From assembly GCF_029203305.1 (NCBI RefSeq), contig NC_089461.1:868001-932000 (forward strand): a stretch of 64,000 nucleotides of DNA, written 5' to 3'. Position numbers and translations under genes: made by a program. The first letter of the stretch is position 1. Each line of letters begins with the position of its first letter. This stretch comes from Yamadazyma tenuis (taxonomy: Eukaryota > Ascomycota > Pichiomycetes > Serinales > Debaryomycetaceae). The notes under the pieces are model-generated. The model saw only the letters and a list, made by a program, of their open reading frames with translations, was not told where the DNA came from and searched no databases. Positions 38,990 through 48,119 of the stretch are shown in pieces.

Positions 38990-40468
38990 ATGTTTGGCTG
39001 GATCAAGCTCTCGCTATTGGTGGCATCGCTAGCGATGATCACGCCCAATAGCCCCATTAAGACGTCGGTGGCCTTCTCTGTTATCGGGTATTTGATCACC
39101 GTCACGTTGATTCCCCGTGTGGGTGACCTGTTCATCAAAATCGGATTGAAAGGTAAAGATATGTCTAAAGCAGCCCCAGCCCACGAGATCCCTGAATCAA
39201 TGGGTGTGGTTAGTGCCATCACCTATTTGTTCATGATGTTTGGTTTGATTCCGTTTGTGTTCTTCAAGTACTTGGTATCATACTCCAACTTGTCAAACGA
39301 GTCTTTCCAGTCTAAAAACTACTTGGACCAATATAACTCGGTTGACGACACCAAGTTGTTTCCCCATAACAAGTTGTCCCAGTACTTGAGTGCTATTATT
39401 TGTTTACAAGGGACAATTTTATTGGGGCTATTTGACGACTTGTTTGATATTAGATGGAGACATAAATTCTTTTTACCGGCAGTGGCATCCTTACCTTTAT
39501 TGATAGTATACTATGTCGATTTCAGTGTTACTTCCATTGTGATCCCCACGTTTGTTTTGAACCATCTCCCCTTTGGTGACGTGCTACTTAATGTCATCAA
39601 CAATGTCATTAAGTTGGGTAACCATTTGGTAACTTATGTAACTGGACTTTCATTCAGCACCTTGAACTCAGACTACTCGGTTCCTCAGGGAACTCCTAAA
39701 TTACTTGATTTGGGGATCTTCTACTACATTTACATGTCATCCATTTCGATCTTTTGCCCCAACTCCATCAACATTCTTGCGGGTATAAATGGTTTGGAGG
39801 TGGGACAGTCGGTGGTTTTAGCTATCATCTTCCTTATCAATGATATGTGCTACCTTGCATCTCCAGATGTCACCAATGCTGCCTATGACCTGCACTTGTT
39901 TTCAGTGATCTTCTTATTGCCATTTTTGGGGGTTTCTCTAGGCCTATTGCAGTTCAACTGGTTCCCATCCAAAGTGTTTGTGGGTGATACTTACTGTTAT
40001 TTCAGTGGGATGGTGTTCGCATTGGTGGGTATTCTTGGGCATTTTTCCAAGACCTTATTGATCTTTTTCCTTCCGCAGATCCTTAACTTTGTGTACTCAG
40101 TCCCCCAGCTATTCAACCTTGTGCCTTGTCCAAGACACAGATTACCCCGTTTCAGTACTAGAGATGGTCTCATGTATCCTAGTCTTGGAGACCTCAAATC
40201 TCCCACACCCATATCCAAGACCATATTGAGCGTCCTAGAATGGTTCAAGCTAATTAAGCTTGAACGGGAAGATGGCCAGATTGTACGGTTTTCCAATATG
40301 ACCATCATTAACCTCAATCTCGTGTGGTTTGGTCCAATGAGGGAAGATCATTTATGTTTGCTTATTCTTGGGCAACAATTTGTTCTTGGAACCACCATGG
40401 TGCTTGTGAGACATACCATTGGTCCATGGCTATTTGGCTATGACAATCTCAGCTGGAGAATAAAGTAG
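38990..40468 (+). CDS. ALG7: UDP-GlcNAc:dolichyl-phosphate GlcNAc-1-phosphate transferase
   Basis: A 492-residue ER membrane enzyme with about ten helices. Signature segments are GLFDDLFDIRWRHK (the Asp-rich substrate motif), NILAGINGLEVGQ, VFVGDTYCYFSGM, GILGHFSKTLLIFFLPQ and PCPRHRLPRF. It starts N-glycan precursor assembly on dolichol and is the tunicamycin target. The start is the ATG at 38990 (MFGWIKLS), 85 bp from the divergent SEH1 ATG; the longer frame overlaps SEH1. An in-frame CTG at 39900-39902 lies in YD-CTG-HLFS, where human DPAGT1 has a polar residue, so Ser decoding would be more natural than Leu. Confidence 0.95.
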   Translation: MFGWIKLSLLVASLAMITPNSPIKTSVAFSVIGYLITVTLIPRVGDLFIKIGLKGKDMSKAAPAHEIPESMGVVSAITYLFMMFGLIPFVFFKYLVSYSNLSNESFQSKNYLDQYNSVDDTKLFPHNKLSQYLSAIICLQGTILLGLFDDLFDIRWRHKFFLPAVASLPLLIVYYVDFSVTSIVIPTFVLNHLPFGDVLLNVINNVIKLGNHLVTYVTGLSFSTLNSDYSVPQGTPKLLDLGIFYYIYMSSISIFCPNSINILAGINGLEVGQSVVLAIIFLINDMCYLASPDVTNAAYDLHLFSVIFLLPFLGVSLGLLQFNWFPSKVFVGDTYCYFSGMVFALVGILGHFSKTLLIFFLPQILNFVYSVPQLFNLVPCPRHRLPRFSTRDGLMYPSLGDLKSPTPISKTILSVLEWFKLIKLEREDGQIVRFSNMTIINLNLVWFGPMREDHLCLLILGQQFVLGTTMVLVRHTIGPWLFGYDNLSWRIK

Positions 40469-40578
40469 AGTATAATATATAACAATTCGCAGCCAGGAAA
40501 TTTGAAATATCGAACCCGCGACCATCACCAATTCACAACTAGATATCTCAGTGGCTCTTTTATAATCGAACACCAATT

Positions 40579-42669
40579 ATGCCACCACCACCACCGCCTC
40601 CACCTCCCCCTCCCCCAGGAGGCTTAGGGGGTCCTCCTCCTCCTCCTCCTCCGATGCCCAGCATGTCAGGGTCTGCTAATTCAGCAATGCCTCCTGCTCC
40701 TTCTGCTGGGAGAGACGCTCTTTTAGGAGATATCAGAAAAGGAATGAAATTGAAGAAAGCGGTCACCAATGATAAGTCTAAACCGATTCTTGACGCCAAG
40801 ATGTCTGTATCTGTATCACCGACACCGGCGTCTCTGTCGTCAATGCCGTCTATAACGGGCTCTCTGCCAGGTCCTGCAATTCCTCTGCTCGGTGATATAT
40901 TTGCTGGAGGAATGCCCAAGTTGAAACACAAGGACAATCGAGCAGGCAAAATCCCTCTGTCGGCGCCACAGATACCTATAACCGCACCCCCTTCGGTGTC
41001 GGTGTCTGTCCCACTGACACCTGTACCACTGATGCCTTCTGGAGGAGTACCCAAACGGCCTCAGGTGCGTGGTGAAGTGCCACCACCTCCAATGCCTTCT
41101 AGTGGTCCTCCTGTTCCACATATGCCTAGCAGCCGTCCACAAAGGAAGGTTTCAGCCCCATCTGTTCCTTCTGGACCACCTCCGGTACCTGGATCAATTC
41201 CCCCAGCCATACCGGTGACAGCCCCACCGACTCCTCCAGCTCCTTCAGCTCCTCCAGCTCCTCCAGCTCCTTCAGCTCCTCCAGCTCCTTCAGCTCCTTC
41301 AGCTCCTCCAGCTCCTCCAGCTCCTCCAGCTCCTCCATCCATGCTTCAAGTGCCCAAGATGCCACCGTCTCGTCCTCTGAAGTCCGGTCATCTTAGAAGT
41401 GGCTCGAGGTCTTCTGTGTCGTCATTTGAAGACTCAATTCCAGCTCCACCACTTCCTTCGTCGAGTGCTCCGCCATTGCCAACTCAGATGGCGCCTCCTC
41501 CACCGCCGTTACCAACGCTGGTTGCTCCTCCGGCACCACCACTACCTTCGAGTTCAGCTCCTCCTTTACCATCCATGGCTGCTCCTCCAGCTCCTTCAGC
41601 TCCTCCAGCTCCTCCATTACCCACAACTTTCACCCCTGCGGCTCCACCACCTCCACCTTCTACAAACACGCATTCGTCGCCTGCTCCTTCACCCTCTCCA
41701 ATGGGAGCAAGTGGGTTACCCTTTTTGGCAGAAATCAATGCTAGAAGAAATGAATCTTTTGTGGTAGACTCTTCGAGTGTTGATGCTGCCAGAGCTTCTC
41801 CTCCGTCTTCGACTTCCAAGACTCCACTGGCTGTTAGAGTACCTCATCCACCGGTTCCAACAGCCCCATCATTACCTTCAGCGGTGCCTCCGAAAGCTCC
41901 ACCATTACCTTCAATGGTACCTCCGAAAGCTCCTCCATTACCTTCAATGGTGCCTCCGAAGGCACCTCCATTACCTTCAATGGTCCCTCCAGCTCCATCT
42001 CTGGCTCCTACTATACTGCCTCCTGTTGCTCCTCTGCCAAAGCTTCCGTCTAAAGCACCACCAGTACCTTCTACTTTTGCTCCTCCGGTTGCTCAAGCAC
42101 CTCCAAAGACTTCTCCTTTTTCCCAAGCACCTCCAAAGCCACCTATGTTTGGTGCACCTATGCCAGCATCGTATGGCCACAGTGACAGTGAAAATGAATC
42201 AGAGTCGGGATTCGAAACAAACCTGGATGAAGAAACGTCAACTCCCCCGGCTCCACCGGCTCCATCTTTCCCAACCTTGCAACCTCCTCCTCCTCCAATA
42301 ATTCCTACCCAGGAACCTCCACACATCCCATCATCCGCTCCTCCTGCTCCTCTGACTTCCACGGTCAAAGTTCGCAGAAAGGTGGCTCCTCCACCTCCAC
42401 CCCCATCATCTGCTTTGGAGCTGCAACAGCATGCTGGTGAGTCGTTGAGAAAAATCCTGGCTCTGGCGTACACTATAAATTCTTCTATAAGAGGAAATGG
42501 TACATCATCTCTGTCCTCGAGAATAAAAATTCCTGATTCCAATAGGTTTAAGTTCAGTAATGCTAAAGCTATACCCCATCCAAGAAGATTCGGTGAAAAA
42601 GGAAAGGTTAAGTTGTATCCTAGTGGAAGAGGTTCTTCGGTTCCATTGGATTTGAGTCAGTTTGCTTAG
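40579..42669 (+). CDS. VRP1: Verprolin (WIP family), actin and Las17/WASP partner
   Basis: A 696-residue, proline-dominated protein. It starts with an M(P)12 run, has a WH2 actin-binding motif at about 44-60 (GRDALLGDIRKGMKLKK with the LKK core at 58-60), then a very long Pro/Ala/Ser region of profilin/SH3-type poly-Pro blocks. The C-terminal segment DSNRFKFSNAKAIPHPRRF resembles the Las17-binding domain of WIP proteins. Vrp1 stabilises Las17 and helps Arp2/3-driven endocytosis and polarised growth. The coding DNA has tandem repeats (next entries) and all minus-strand frames through it are shadows. It converges on DPH7 with 35 bp between stops. Confidence 0.93.
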   Translation: MPPPPPPPPPPPPGGLGGPPPPPPPMPSMSGSANSAMPPAPSAGRDALLGDIRKGMKLKKAVTNDKSKPILDAKMSVSVSPTPASLSSMPSITGSLPGPAIPLLGDIFAGGMPKLKHKDNRAGKIPLSAPQIPITAPPSVSVSVPLTPVPLMPSGGVPKRPQVRGEVPPPPMPSSGPPVPHMPSSRPQRKVSAPSVPSGPPPVPGSIPPAIPVTAPPTPPAPSAPPAPPAPSAPPAPSAPSAPPAPPAPPAPPSMLQVPKMPPSRPLKSGHLRSGSRSSVSSFEDSIPAPPLPSSSAPPLPTQMAPPPPPLPTLVAPPAPPLPSSSAPPLPSMAAPPAPSAPPAPPLPTTFTPAAPPPPPSTNTHSSPAPSPSPMGASGLPFLAEINARRNESFVVDSSSVDAARASPPSSTSKTPLAVRVPHPPVPTAPSLPSAVPPKAPPLPSMVPPKAPPLPSMVPPKAPPLPSMVPPAPSLAPTILPPVAPLPKLPSKAPPVPSTFAPPVAQAPPKTSPFSQAPPKPPMFGAPMPASYGHSDSENESESGFETNLDEETSTPPAPPAPSFPTLQPPPPPIIPTQEPPHIPSSAPPAPLTSTVKVRRKVAPPPPPPSSALELQQHAGESLRKILALAYTINSSIRGNGTSSLSSRIKIPDSNRFKFSNAKAIPHPRRFGEKGKVKLYPSGRGSSVPLDLSQFA
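41231..41337 (+). repeat. Pro-Ala-Ser codon repeat in VRP1
   Basis: Consecutive copies of GCTCCTCCA/GCTCCTTCA units encode (A-P-P/S)n. Frame is kept, so unit-number changes would be tolerated. Confidence 0.8.
41884..41982 (+). repeat. Three tandem 33-bp repeats in VRP1
   Basis: Units at 41884-41916, 41917-41949 and 41950-41982 each encode VPPKAPPLPSM. They differ only at a few third or silent positions, which suggests recent duplication with purifying selection on the peptide. Confidence 0.85.
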
Positions 42670-42704
42670 TCTTATTCATTATCAAAGTATTTCTATATAA
42701 ACAT

Positions 42705-43724
42705 TTATGAATTGGGATCCCACCGTTGAACCACTTTATCGTAGAATGAGCAAGTAGTGATTCCAGAGCTCCCCCAATCCCCTCCATAGCACATGCTTTC
42801 ATGGTCTGCCTTGAAATACTTGGTGACCACAAATTGGTCTTCCTTCACATCCACTATACGTGCTCCATCGTACATACAGCAAGCCAATATTCTGTTGTCA
42901 TTTGGAGCCGGTGAAGGGATAAGCCTCCATACCCCTCCACCTAGATTCTCCTTCTGGTGCACCACTGGTATATATCCTTCAATTAAAGCTGGGTTTTCTT
43001 TATCCATTACTCGAAGATCAAGGATTCTCAAGTTATCGTCATAAGATCCTGTCCACAACTGGTTTGGGTTCATCGAGTTCCAAGTCTTGGATGCGGGAAG
43101 AATAGACACCACACCCGCTTCATGGTGTCGAGTACCGGTCGCCCATATCTTAGTATTTGTTCTTATATCATGAGCAATTAGCTTGGAATCATCACCTCCA
43201 GTGAATATCACATTACACAATTCTCCCAACTCTCCAAAAGCACTGATCCAGCACTCAAGGTCATGTGTGGTGTCGAAATAGTTTATATCTCCCTTTTCCA
43301 AATCTATCGAACACGTTTGTCCATTTGTACAAGTAGCAATTATGATATCTCCCTTGTGATTAAAGTTGACGGATGTAACTGTGTCTTCAAACACTCCAAA
43401 CTGCTTTATTTTCAGTAACCCCATTTCTTTACTGTTGAACTTCCATAGTATTACACTTCCATCACTATGACATGAAGACACAAGAGAATCTTTTATTTTC
43501 AAGTCCAAAACTGCAGTTGTGAGCTTTCTGGTCAATAGGTGTAAATCACCTTCACCATTATCATGTTGGTAAATGTCAATTGATCCATGCTTTTCCCCGT
43601 TTTCTTCTAGTTTGTATGAGCTTATAAACACAATGGATGTATCATTGGGATAATATTGGACACAGCAAGGAGGTAGATCTGTGTTGAACACTTGTAATCT
43701 TTTGCAGCTATTGGGTTGAGACAT
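42705..43724 (-). CDS. DPH7: Diphthine methylesterase, WD40 (Dph7/Rrt2)
   Basis: A 339-residue WD40 protein. Blades include SSCHSDGSVILWKF, TGGDDSKLIAHDIR, the LWTGSYDDNLRILDLR signature and the closing GDWGSSGITTCSFYDKVVQRWDP, which are characteristic of Dph7 (S. cerevisiae Rrt2). It removes the methyl group from the diphthine intermediate on eEF2 before Dph6 amidation. The start is the ATG at 43722-43724 (MSQPNSCKR). An upstream extension to 43799 opens with TTG and would cover the divergent small gene. Confidence 0.88.
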   Translation of the reverse strand: MSQPNSCKRLQVFNTDLPPCCVQYYPNDTSIVFISSYKLEENGEKHGSIDIYQHDNGEGDLHLLTRKLTTAVLDLKIKDSLVSSCHSDGSVILWKFNSKEMGLLKIKQFGVFEDTVTSVNFNHKGDIIIATCTNGQTCSIDLEKGDINYFDTTHDLECWISAFGELGELCNVIFTGGDDSKLIAHDIRTNTKIWATGTRHHEAGVVSILPASKTWNSMNPNQLWTGSYDDNLRILDLRVMDKENPALIEGYIPVVHQKENLGGGVWRLIPSPAPNDNRILACCMYDGARIVDVKEDQFVVTKYFKADHESMCYGGDWGSSGITTCSFYDKVVQRWDPNS

Positions 43725-43784
43725 GAGATGAGACAGAAAAACCTGAGGTACTGCGAAATTGAATTTCAAATCAAGCAGACTACT

Positions 43785-43955
43785 ATGAGTCTTTATCAAA
43801 GATGGATGAACTTACCTTTAAAGGCAAGGATATATATCGGAGGGTCGACATTTTTTGCTGCACTTGCTGCTGACTATGTTTTAGGGCTGTTAGAAACAGA
43901 GGTAGAGGCCAGAAAACAAATTGAAAAAGAGCTTCAACTGACCGTCAAAAAGTGA
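43785..43955 (+). CDS. Small single-helix membrane protein, 56 residues, not recognised
   Basis: The ATG at 43785 gives 56 residues: a short basic amphipathic N-terminus (MSLYQRWMNLPLKARIYIGG), a hydrophobic stretch of about 20 residues (about 16-36), and a charged, probably coiled, C-terminus rich in Glu and Lys. It lies in its own interval, 60 bp from the divergent DPH7 ATG and convergent with GDH2. The layout (basic head, one helix, charged tail) is typical of small mitochondrial inner-membrane proteins in yeasts, which is inference only. An ATG at 43728 would add 19 residues but would start next to the DPH7 start. I do not recognise a family. Confidence 0.6.
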   Translation: MSLYQRWMNLPLKARIYIGGSTFFAALAADYVLGLLETEVEARKQIEKELQLTVKK

Positions 43956-44071
43956 ACTCTTATTGGGTAATTACTTGTAAATATTAAGAATATGTATTCA
44001 ATGGCTGGCACCGTCATTAAATAAATAAAACATAAAACATTAGGAAAGACACACGCTATAAAAATATTAAA

Positions 44072-47000
44072 CTAATTAAGGAATCCTTTCTTCTTGTATT
44101 CCTTTCTAGTGGAAGAAATGAATTCAAGGAATTTGGCAGGGTTAGAATCAATACCTCTCGAGTAGACAAACCTGGAAGCCAAGTGCGTTGCAAATAAGGC
44201 CTTTAAGTAAGTTTCAGGAACTCTTTCGAGGATCTTTTCAATACCAATTTCCTTCAATAATAATGGAGGCAACGAATCCAATAACACGGCATCTCTGAAT
44301 TCAGTGTCCTCGTTCCATAATTCCTTAGAATTGGCCAATTCGTCAGCTAACTTGTTGATGGTAACCGACAACTTATCAGACAATTCGGTGAAGGTTAAAC
44401 CAGTGTCTTTCTTCAAGTTCCATAACACTTGAAATTCATTCTGGGCATTTTCGACAATAATCTTCTGCACTTGTTTAACGTATTCTTGATAGAATTGTGG
44501 GATTTCATGGGTTTTGGAATCAACACACATATGAGTCAGGAATCCCTTGTCATCAAAAGACAAAGATGCCAAAACCTCCAAGGAAGAAGACGTAACACCA
44601 CCCTTGTTTGTAGAAGCATCTTTGAAAATAACACACCCAGCTTGTTCCAAAATGATTTTAGCCGATTGGGTGATAAACAAGTTAGCACCTTCAACAATGT
44701 ATGGAATAACAGATTTACCAGTCTTTCCGTCAATTAAATCATGAACATTATTGGTGTCAATGGCAGATGGTCTTCCACCACATGGAACGAATAAATCAAC
44801 CAAATTAACACCAAAGACCTCTTTGATCTTTAAGTGGAAAGTGTTTCTGAATGACACACCGGAAGTGACAAGATATCCGTTTGGTAACTTAACATCAACA
44901 TCATCAACCAACACTCTGTAACCAAGATCTGATAACTTGGAGGCATCGAAACTGTCAATCATCTTTCTTTCCTTTGCTAATCTCAATAACTCCTGCTTGT
45001 CTAATCCGTTAGGATCAGCAATAACACCAGAACCATCAACAATGCCAACGTACTGTTCATCTCTTGATAATAAGATTTCATTGCTTCCCAAATCTCCATC
45101 TGGTCCACCAGTTTGAATCTTTTTAATAGAAGCACTTTCAATCTTTAATTGTTCATAAATTTTGTTCACATATGCTCTTACAGATAAACTGGTCATACCA
45201 TAAACATCGTGTGGAATACCACCAATGGTTGGGGATTTACCAGTCAAGAAAGATTTCCACCATGGAGCCCCTCTGCTCTTTGCATGTAAAGTAGCCCAAT
45301 CAACGTATCCAGCGGTACCTTCATCAGGTCCCAAGAATAAAATTTCGGGCTTATTGTACAAGTCAATGTAGTTATCCTTAACGCCTGGAATATTTTGCTT
45401 CAATAACAAGTCGATCAAGGCATCGATGTATTTCTGAAAGTTTGCTTCAGGTCTTTCTTGGGAACTACCAGGATCCAATAATATGACCCCCTTGGAACCA
45501 CCTTCAGGGATGTCTTTGTTCTTTCTTTGTTGAGTACTAGCCAAGTTATAATTCTCATCAAACAAGTTTCTAACGTTGACATTGTAGGCATCATCGGATC
45601 TAGATCTAACAATTCTGATACCACCTCTGGCAATATCTCTAAATCTAATGTGGAAACCTCTAAATTCATTACCTACCACAAAGAACATACCGAAAGGAGT
45701 ATCAGGGTATTCCGATTGGGGCAAAAATGAAGGGTCCAATCTAAAAGATAAAGCAACCTTGGTAGAGGTATAGAAGTTGGTCTTCAAGATGTGCTTGTTG
45801 AACACATATAAAGCTCTCAAGACCAAAACATGGTGTTCGTTCTGAGAACATTCCCGGCTCAAGATTGTTTCAAACTCTTCTTCGTTAGCAAATGGAGTGA
45901 TTTGACTAATTCTTTGGTAAGACAAAGTCTTTTCCATAGAGGATCTGATATAATGAACATCAGCAAATTGACGATACAACTTCTTGATGATTTCCTTTCT
46001 GGATTCAAACACTTCTTTAATGTAATTTTGGGTGTAGGTTTCAGCTCTCAATCTCTTTTTTAAACTACTCAAAACCTCAGCATGCTGAGTAGACTTGGAA
46101 GGATCCAACAAAGAGGTCAACTTGTTATATTCTGGACCCAACCGGTTCAAGAAATGGGTGACAAAGATCACCCCACAGTGGGCATAGATAGACTCTTGGA
46201 TCGACAAATCACCCTTGATAAAGTCGCTGTGGAAGTAGTTGTAAGGAATTGAGTACAACAAAGAAGCCTCTTTAATCACCTGGTAAATCGACAAATCCAC
46301 TGGACTTCTTTGATGCTTCGAAGTGATGTACATAGAAATCACCGTGACCCCATTGGCAAACTGCTCCACGTACTTTCTGGTGACTTGCAAGTGATAGTAG
46401 TTGGTCAAGTCCGTCAAGGCCGAGTTGTACCGTGAAGCCGACTTCTGCTTGAAGCCAATGATCACTCTGTACTCCTCCGAGTCCTCAATGGGATAGTGTC
46501 TAATCACCGGACCCGTGGTACTAAGCACACCATGGATGATCTCCTGGTACAACCTCTTGGTGTTTTTCGAAGCGATCTTCAAAAACGTCGAGTCCCCGAT
46601 CTTGGAAATGTCTGTTTCCAGTGGTGACACCGACTGGTTATCGTAGTTGTTTTTATAGATAAAGTGACATCTGACCAACTGGTTCTGAATCAGGTGGTTC
46701 TTCTCGTAGATACCTGCCAAAATCGGGTCGGTTTGGTAGTTCAACCGCGCCGAGAAGAACTCTGCCCGGTAGCTGTTGGACACCGACGACGATGGATCGA
46801 TATACCGATCATCGATTCGGGCCTCAAAACTGGATCTTGAATCGCTTCCATCCACAGACGCGGTATCAAAGAACACCGCGTGGTCTTCGGCTTCGCGCTT
46901 GTACTGGATCAAAGGCTTGTCAGCGATGTCATTGGAATACGCCTGAACCTTACACGCGTATAATGAGTGGATGTGGCTAGCAATGCCTTCGGCAGACTCT

Positions 47001-47239
47001 CGGGCAAAAAACACGTCGTCGATGCCCAAGGATTCATAGAACCACTTGGTTTCCGACTCGATTAATGGCTCTGGGATGAAGCCGGTGTTATCAAGAATAT
47101 CCAATACCTGGTCAAACTGTTCCTTTTTACCGCTGAAAGGCCGGTCGACATAATCGTGTTTGGTGCTTACCACAGACGAGGTGTTGGAGAGGGTTCTGTT
47201 TAAAGACAAGTGTTGAACGTCTTTATCTAAGGAGGACAT
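44072..47239 (-). CDS. GDH2: NAD-dependent glutamate dehydrogenase
   Basis: A 1055-residue fungal large-type NAD-GDH (S. cerevisiae Gdh2 has 1092). A long N-terminal region is followed by the catalytic part with GGIRIVRSR, the active-site Lys in PEGGSKGVILLDP, GPDEGTAGYVDWAT and the NAD-binding GPDGDLGSNEI. It deaminates glutamate to 2-oxoglutarate and ammonia for use of amino acids as carbon and nitrogen source. The start is the ATG at 47237-47239 (MSSLDKDV); six further residues upstream need a TTG start. It has a long promoter (about 880 bp) with a CGG-N10-CCG site. Confidence 0.96.
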   Translation of the reverse strand: MSSLDKDVQHLSLNRTLSNTSSVVSTKHDYVDRPFSGKKEQFDQVLDILDNTGFIPEPLIESETKWFYESLGIDDVFFARESAEGIASHIHSLYACKVQAYSNDIADKPLIQYKREAEDHAVFFDTASVDGSDSRSSFEARIDDRYIDPSSSVSNSYRAEFFSARLNYQTDPILAGIYEKNHLIQNQLVRCHFIYKNNYDNQSVSPLETDISKIGDSTFLKIASKNTKRLYQEIIHGVLSTTGPVIRHYPIEDSEEYRVIIGFKQKSASRYNSALTDLTNYYHLQVTRKYVEQFANGVTVISMYITSKHQRSPVDLSIYQVIKEASLLYSIPYNYFHSDFIKGDLSIQESIYAHCGVIFVTHFLNRLGPEYNKLTSLLDPSKSTQHAEVLSSLKKRLRAETYTQNYIKEVFESRKEIIKKLYRQFADVHYIRSSMEKTLSYQRISQITPFANEEEFETILSRECSQNEHHVLVLRALYVFNKHILKTNFYTSTKVALSFRLDPSFLPQSEYPDTPFGMFFVVGNEFRGFHIRFRDIARGGIRIVRSRSDDAYNVNVRNLFDENYNLASTQQRKNKDIPEGGSKGVILLDPGSSQERPEANFQKYIDALIDLLLKQNIPGVKDNYIDLYNKPEILFLGPDEGTAGYVDWATLHAKSRGAPWWKSFLTGKSPTIGGIPHDVYGMTSLSVRAYVNKIYEQLKIESASIKKIQTGGPDGDLGSNEILLSRDEQYVGIVDGSGVIADPNGLDKQELLRLAKERKMIDSFDASKLSDLGYRVLVDDVDVKLPNGYLVTSGVSFRNTFHLKIKEVFGVNLVDLFVPCGGRPSAIDTNNVHDLIDGKTGKSVIPYIVEGANLFITQSAKIILEQAGCVIFKDASTNKGGVTSSSLEVLASLSFDDKGFLTHMCVDSKTHEIPQFYQEYVKQVQKIIVENAQNEFQVLWNLKKDTGLTFTELSDKLSVTINKLADELANSKELWNEDTEFRDAVLLDSLPPLLLKEIGIEKILERVPETYLKALFATHLASRFVYSRGIDSNPAKFLEFISSTRKEYKKKGFLN

Positions 47240-48119
47240 ATTGGGGGATAGGTCCAAAATCGTGGGGGATGTTTCGTAGGTGTGTGGAAACTGGAGTTAT
47301 TGGTGACAAGTGAGATGGGGAATTAAGGTATATTTATGTTTGCGTATGAGTTTATGAGCCTTAGGCTGTGTGCAGGACGCTCGTCCCGAATTACCTGACG
47401 CCGGCTATCAAAGGCAAGTTGAAAAGTGAGGCGTAAACGCCAGGGATAGGATCTAGATACGAGCTGATGATGGGGGTGGTGGAAGGATTGTTATGGGATA
47501 GGTGAGGCGAGTATGAAGAACTAATATGTCAAAAGGTGTTGTTTCTACGAGATTTGAGTGTGTTTTTGCGGTTGCTCGAAAGCGATGGGGCACCGCTGTG
47601 GATCGACCGGGGATAATTGTCCGACACTATACGAAGGACAAGCCCAATACCATCCTAAAATAGACTTTTGTGTGTGGCTACCCGGCAGTGGATTGGTTGT
47701 CACCGCCAGACCCCGCCATAATTCTGCCCGGAAATTGCAACGGAGAGTGGTGGCGGGTTTGGAGTGCTCATCGCAATTGAAAATGCCACTTATTTCCCCG
47801 GATTTCGGTAACTGTGTGCGAGGAGGGGAGAGTTGGTAGGTCACCTGGAGACAGCTAGTAGGTCACCTGGCAGTGCTGGTGAGAGTGTTTATGGCCACGG
47901 CTGGATTTGATTCTAAGTGAAGAGTGTTATACGGTGTCGACTTAGATATGTTTTGTGAAATTTACAGAAGCCACAACATTTAGCAGGTGTTGGACAGGCG
48001 TCCATCAAGACGTGCGCGGTGAATTTTCTTTGGCATTGGTCTTAGACCATTGCAGTTTACTAGTATTTATTATCACAGTGTCTACCGCTACAGAAGCTCT
48101 ACCGCTCTAGTAGTATAAA
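47240..48119. other. Long GDH2 promoter region, PRS5 3' flank
   Basis: An 880-bp interval without a credible gene. The overlapping frames at 47545-47844 on both strands look like chance. It has a direct repeat TAGGTCACCTGG at 47837-47848 and 47859-47870, a CGG-N10-CCG site, and other scattered CGG/CCG triplets. Its length and motif content fit a gene under carbon and nitrogen control. Confidence 0.5.
47608..47623. promoter_or_regulatory. CGG-N10-CCG site in the GDH2 promoter (Put3-like)
   Basis: An exact inverted CGG/CCG pair with ten bases between, about 370 bp before the GDH2 ATG. This spacing is that of the Put3 zinc-cluster factor of proline utilisation. Proline breakdown yields glutamate, the Gdh2 substrate, so a common control is plausible but not shown. 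Confidence 0.4.

Noticed and set aside
41061..41819. Minus-strand Gly/Glu-rich frames opposite VRP1
   Set aside because: They are the reverse complement of Pro-Ala-Ser codon repeats; GCT/CCT repeats give open frames on all strands.
47545..47844. Frames on both strands upstream of GDH2
   Set aside because: Opposite-strand frames of about 95 residues without homology, within a regulatory interval.
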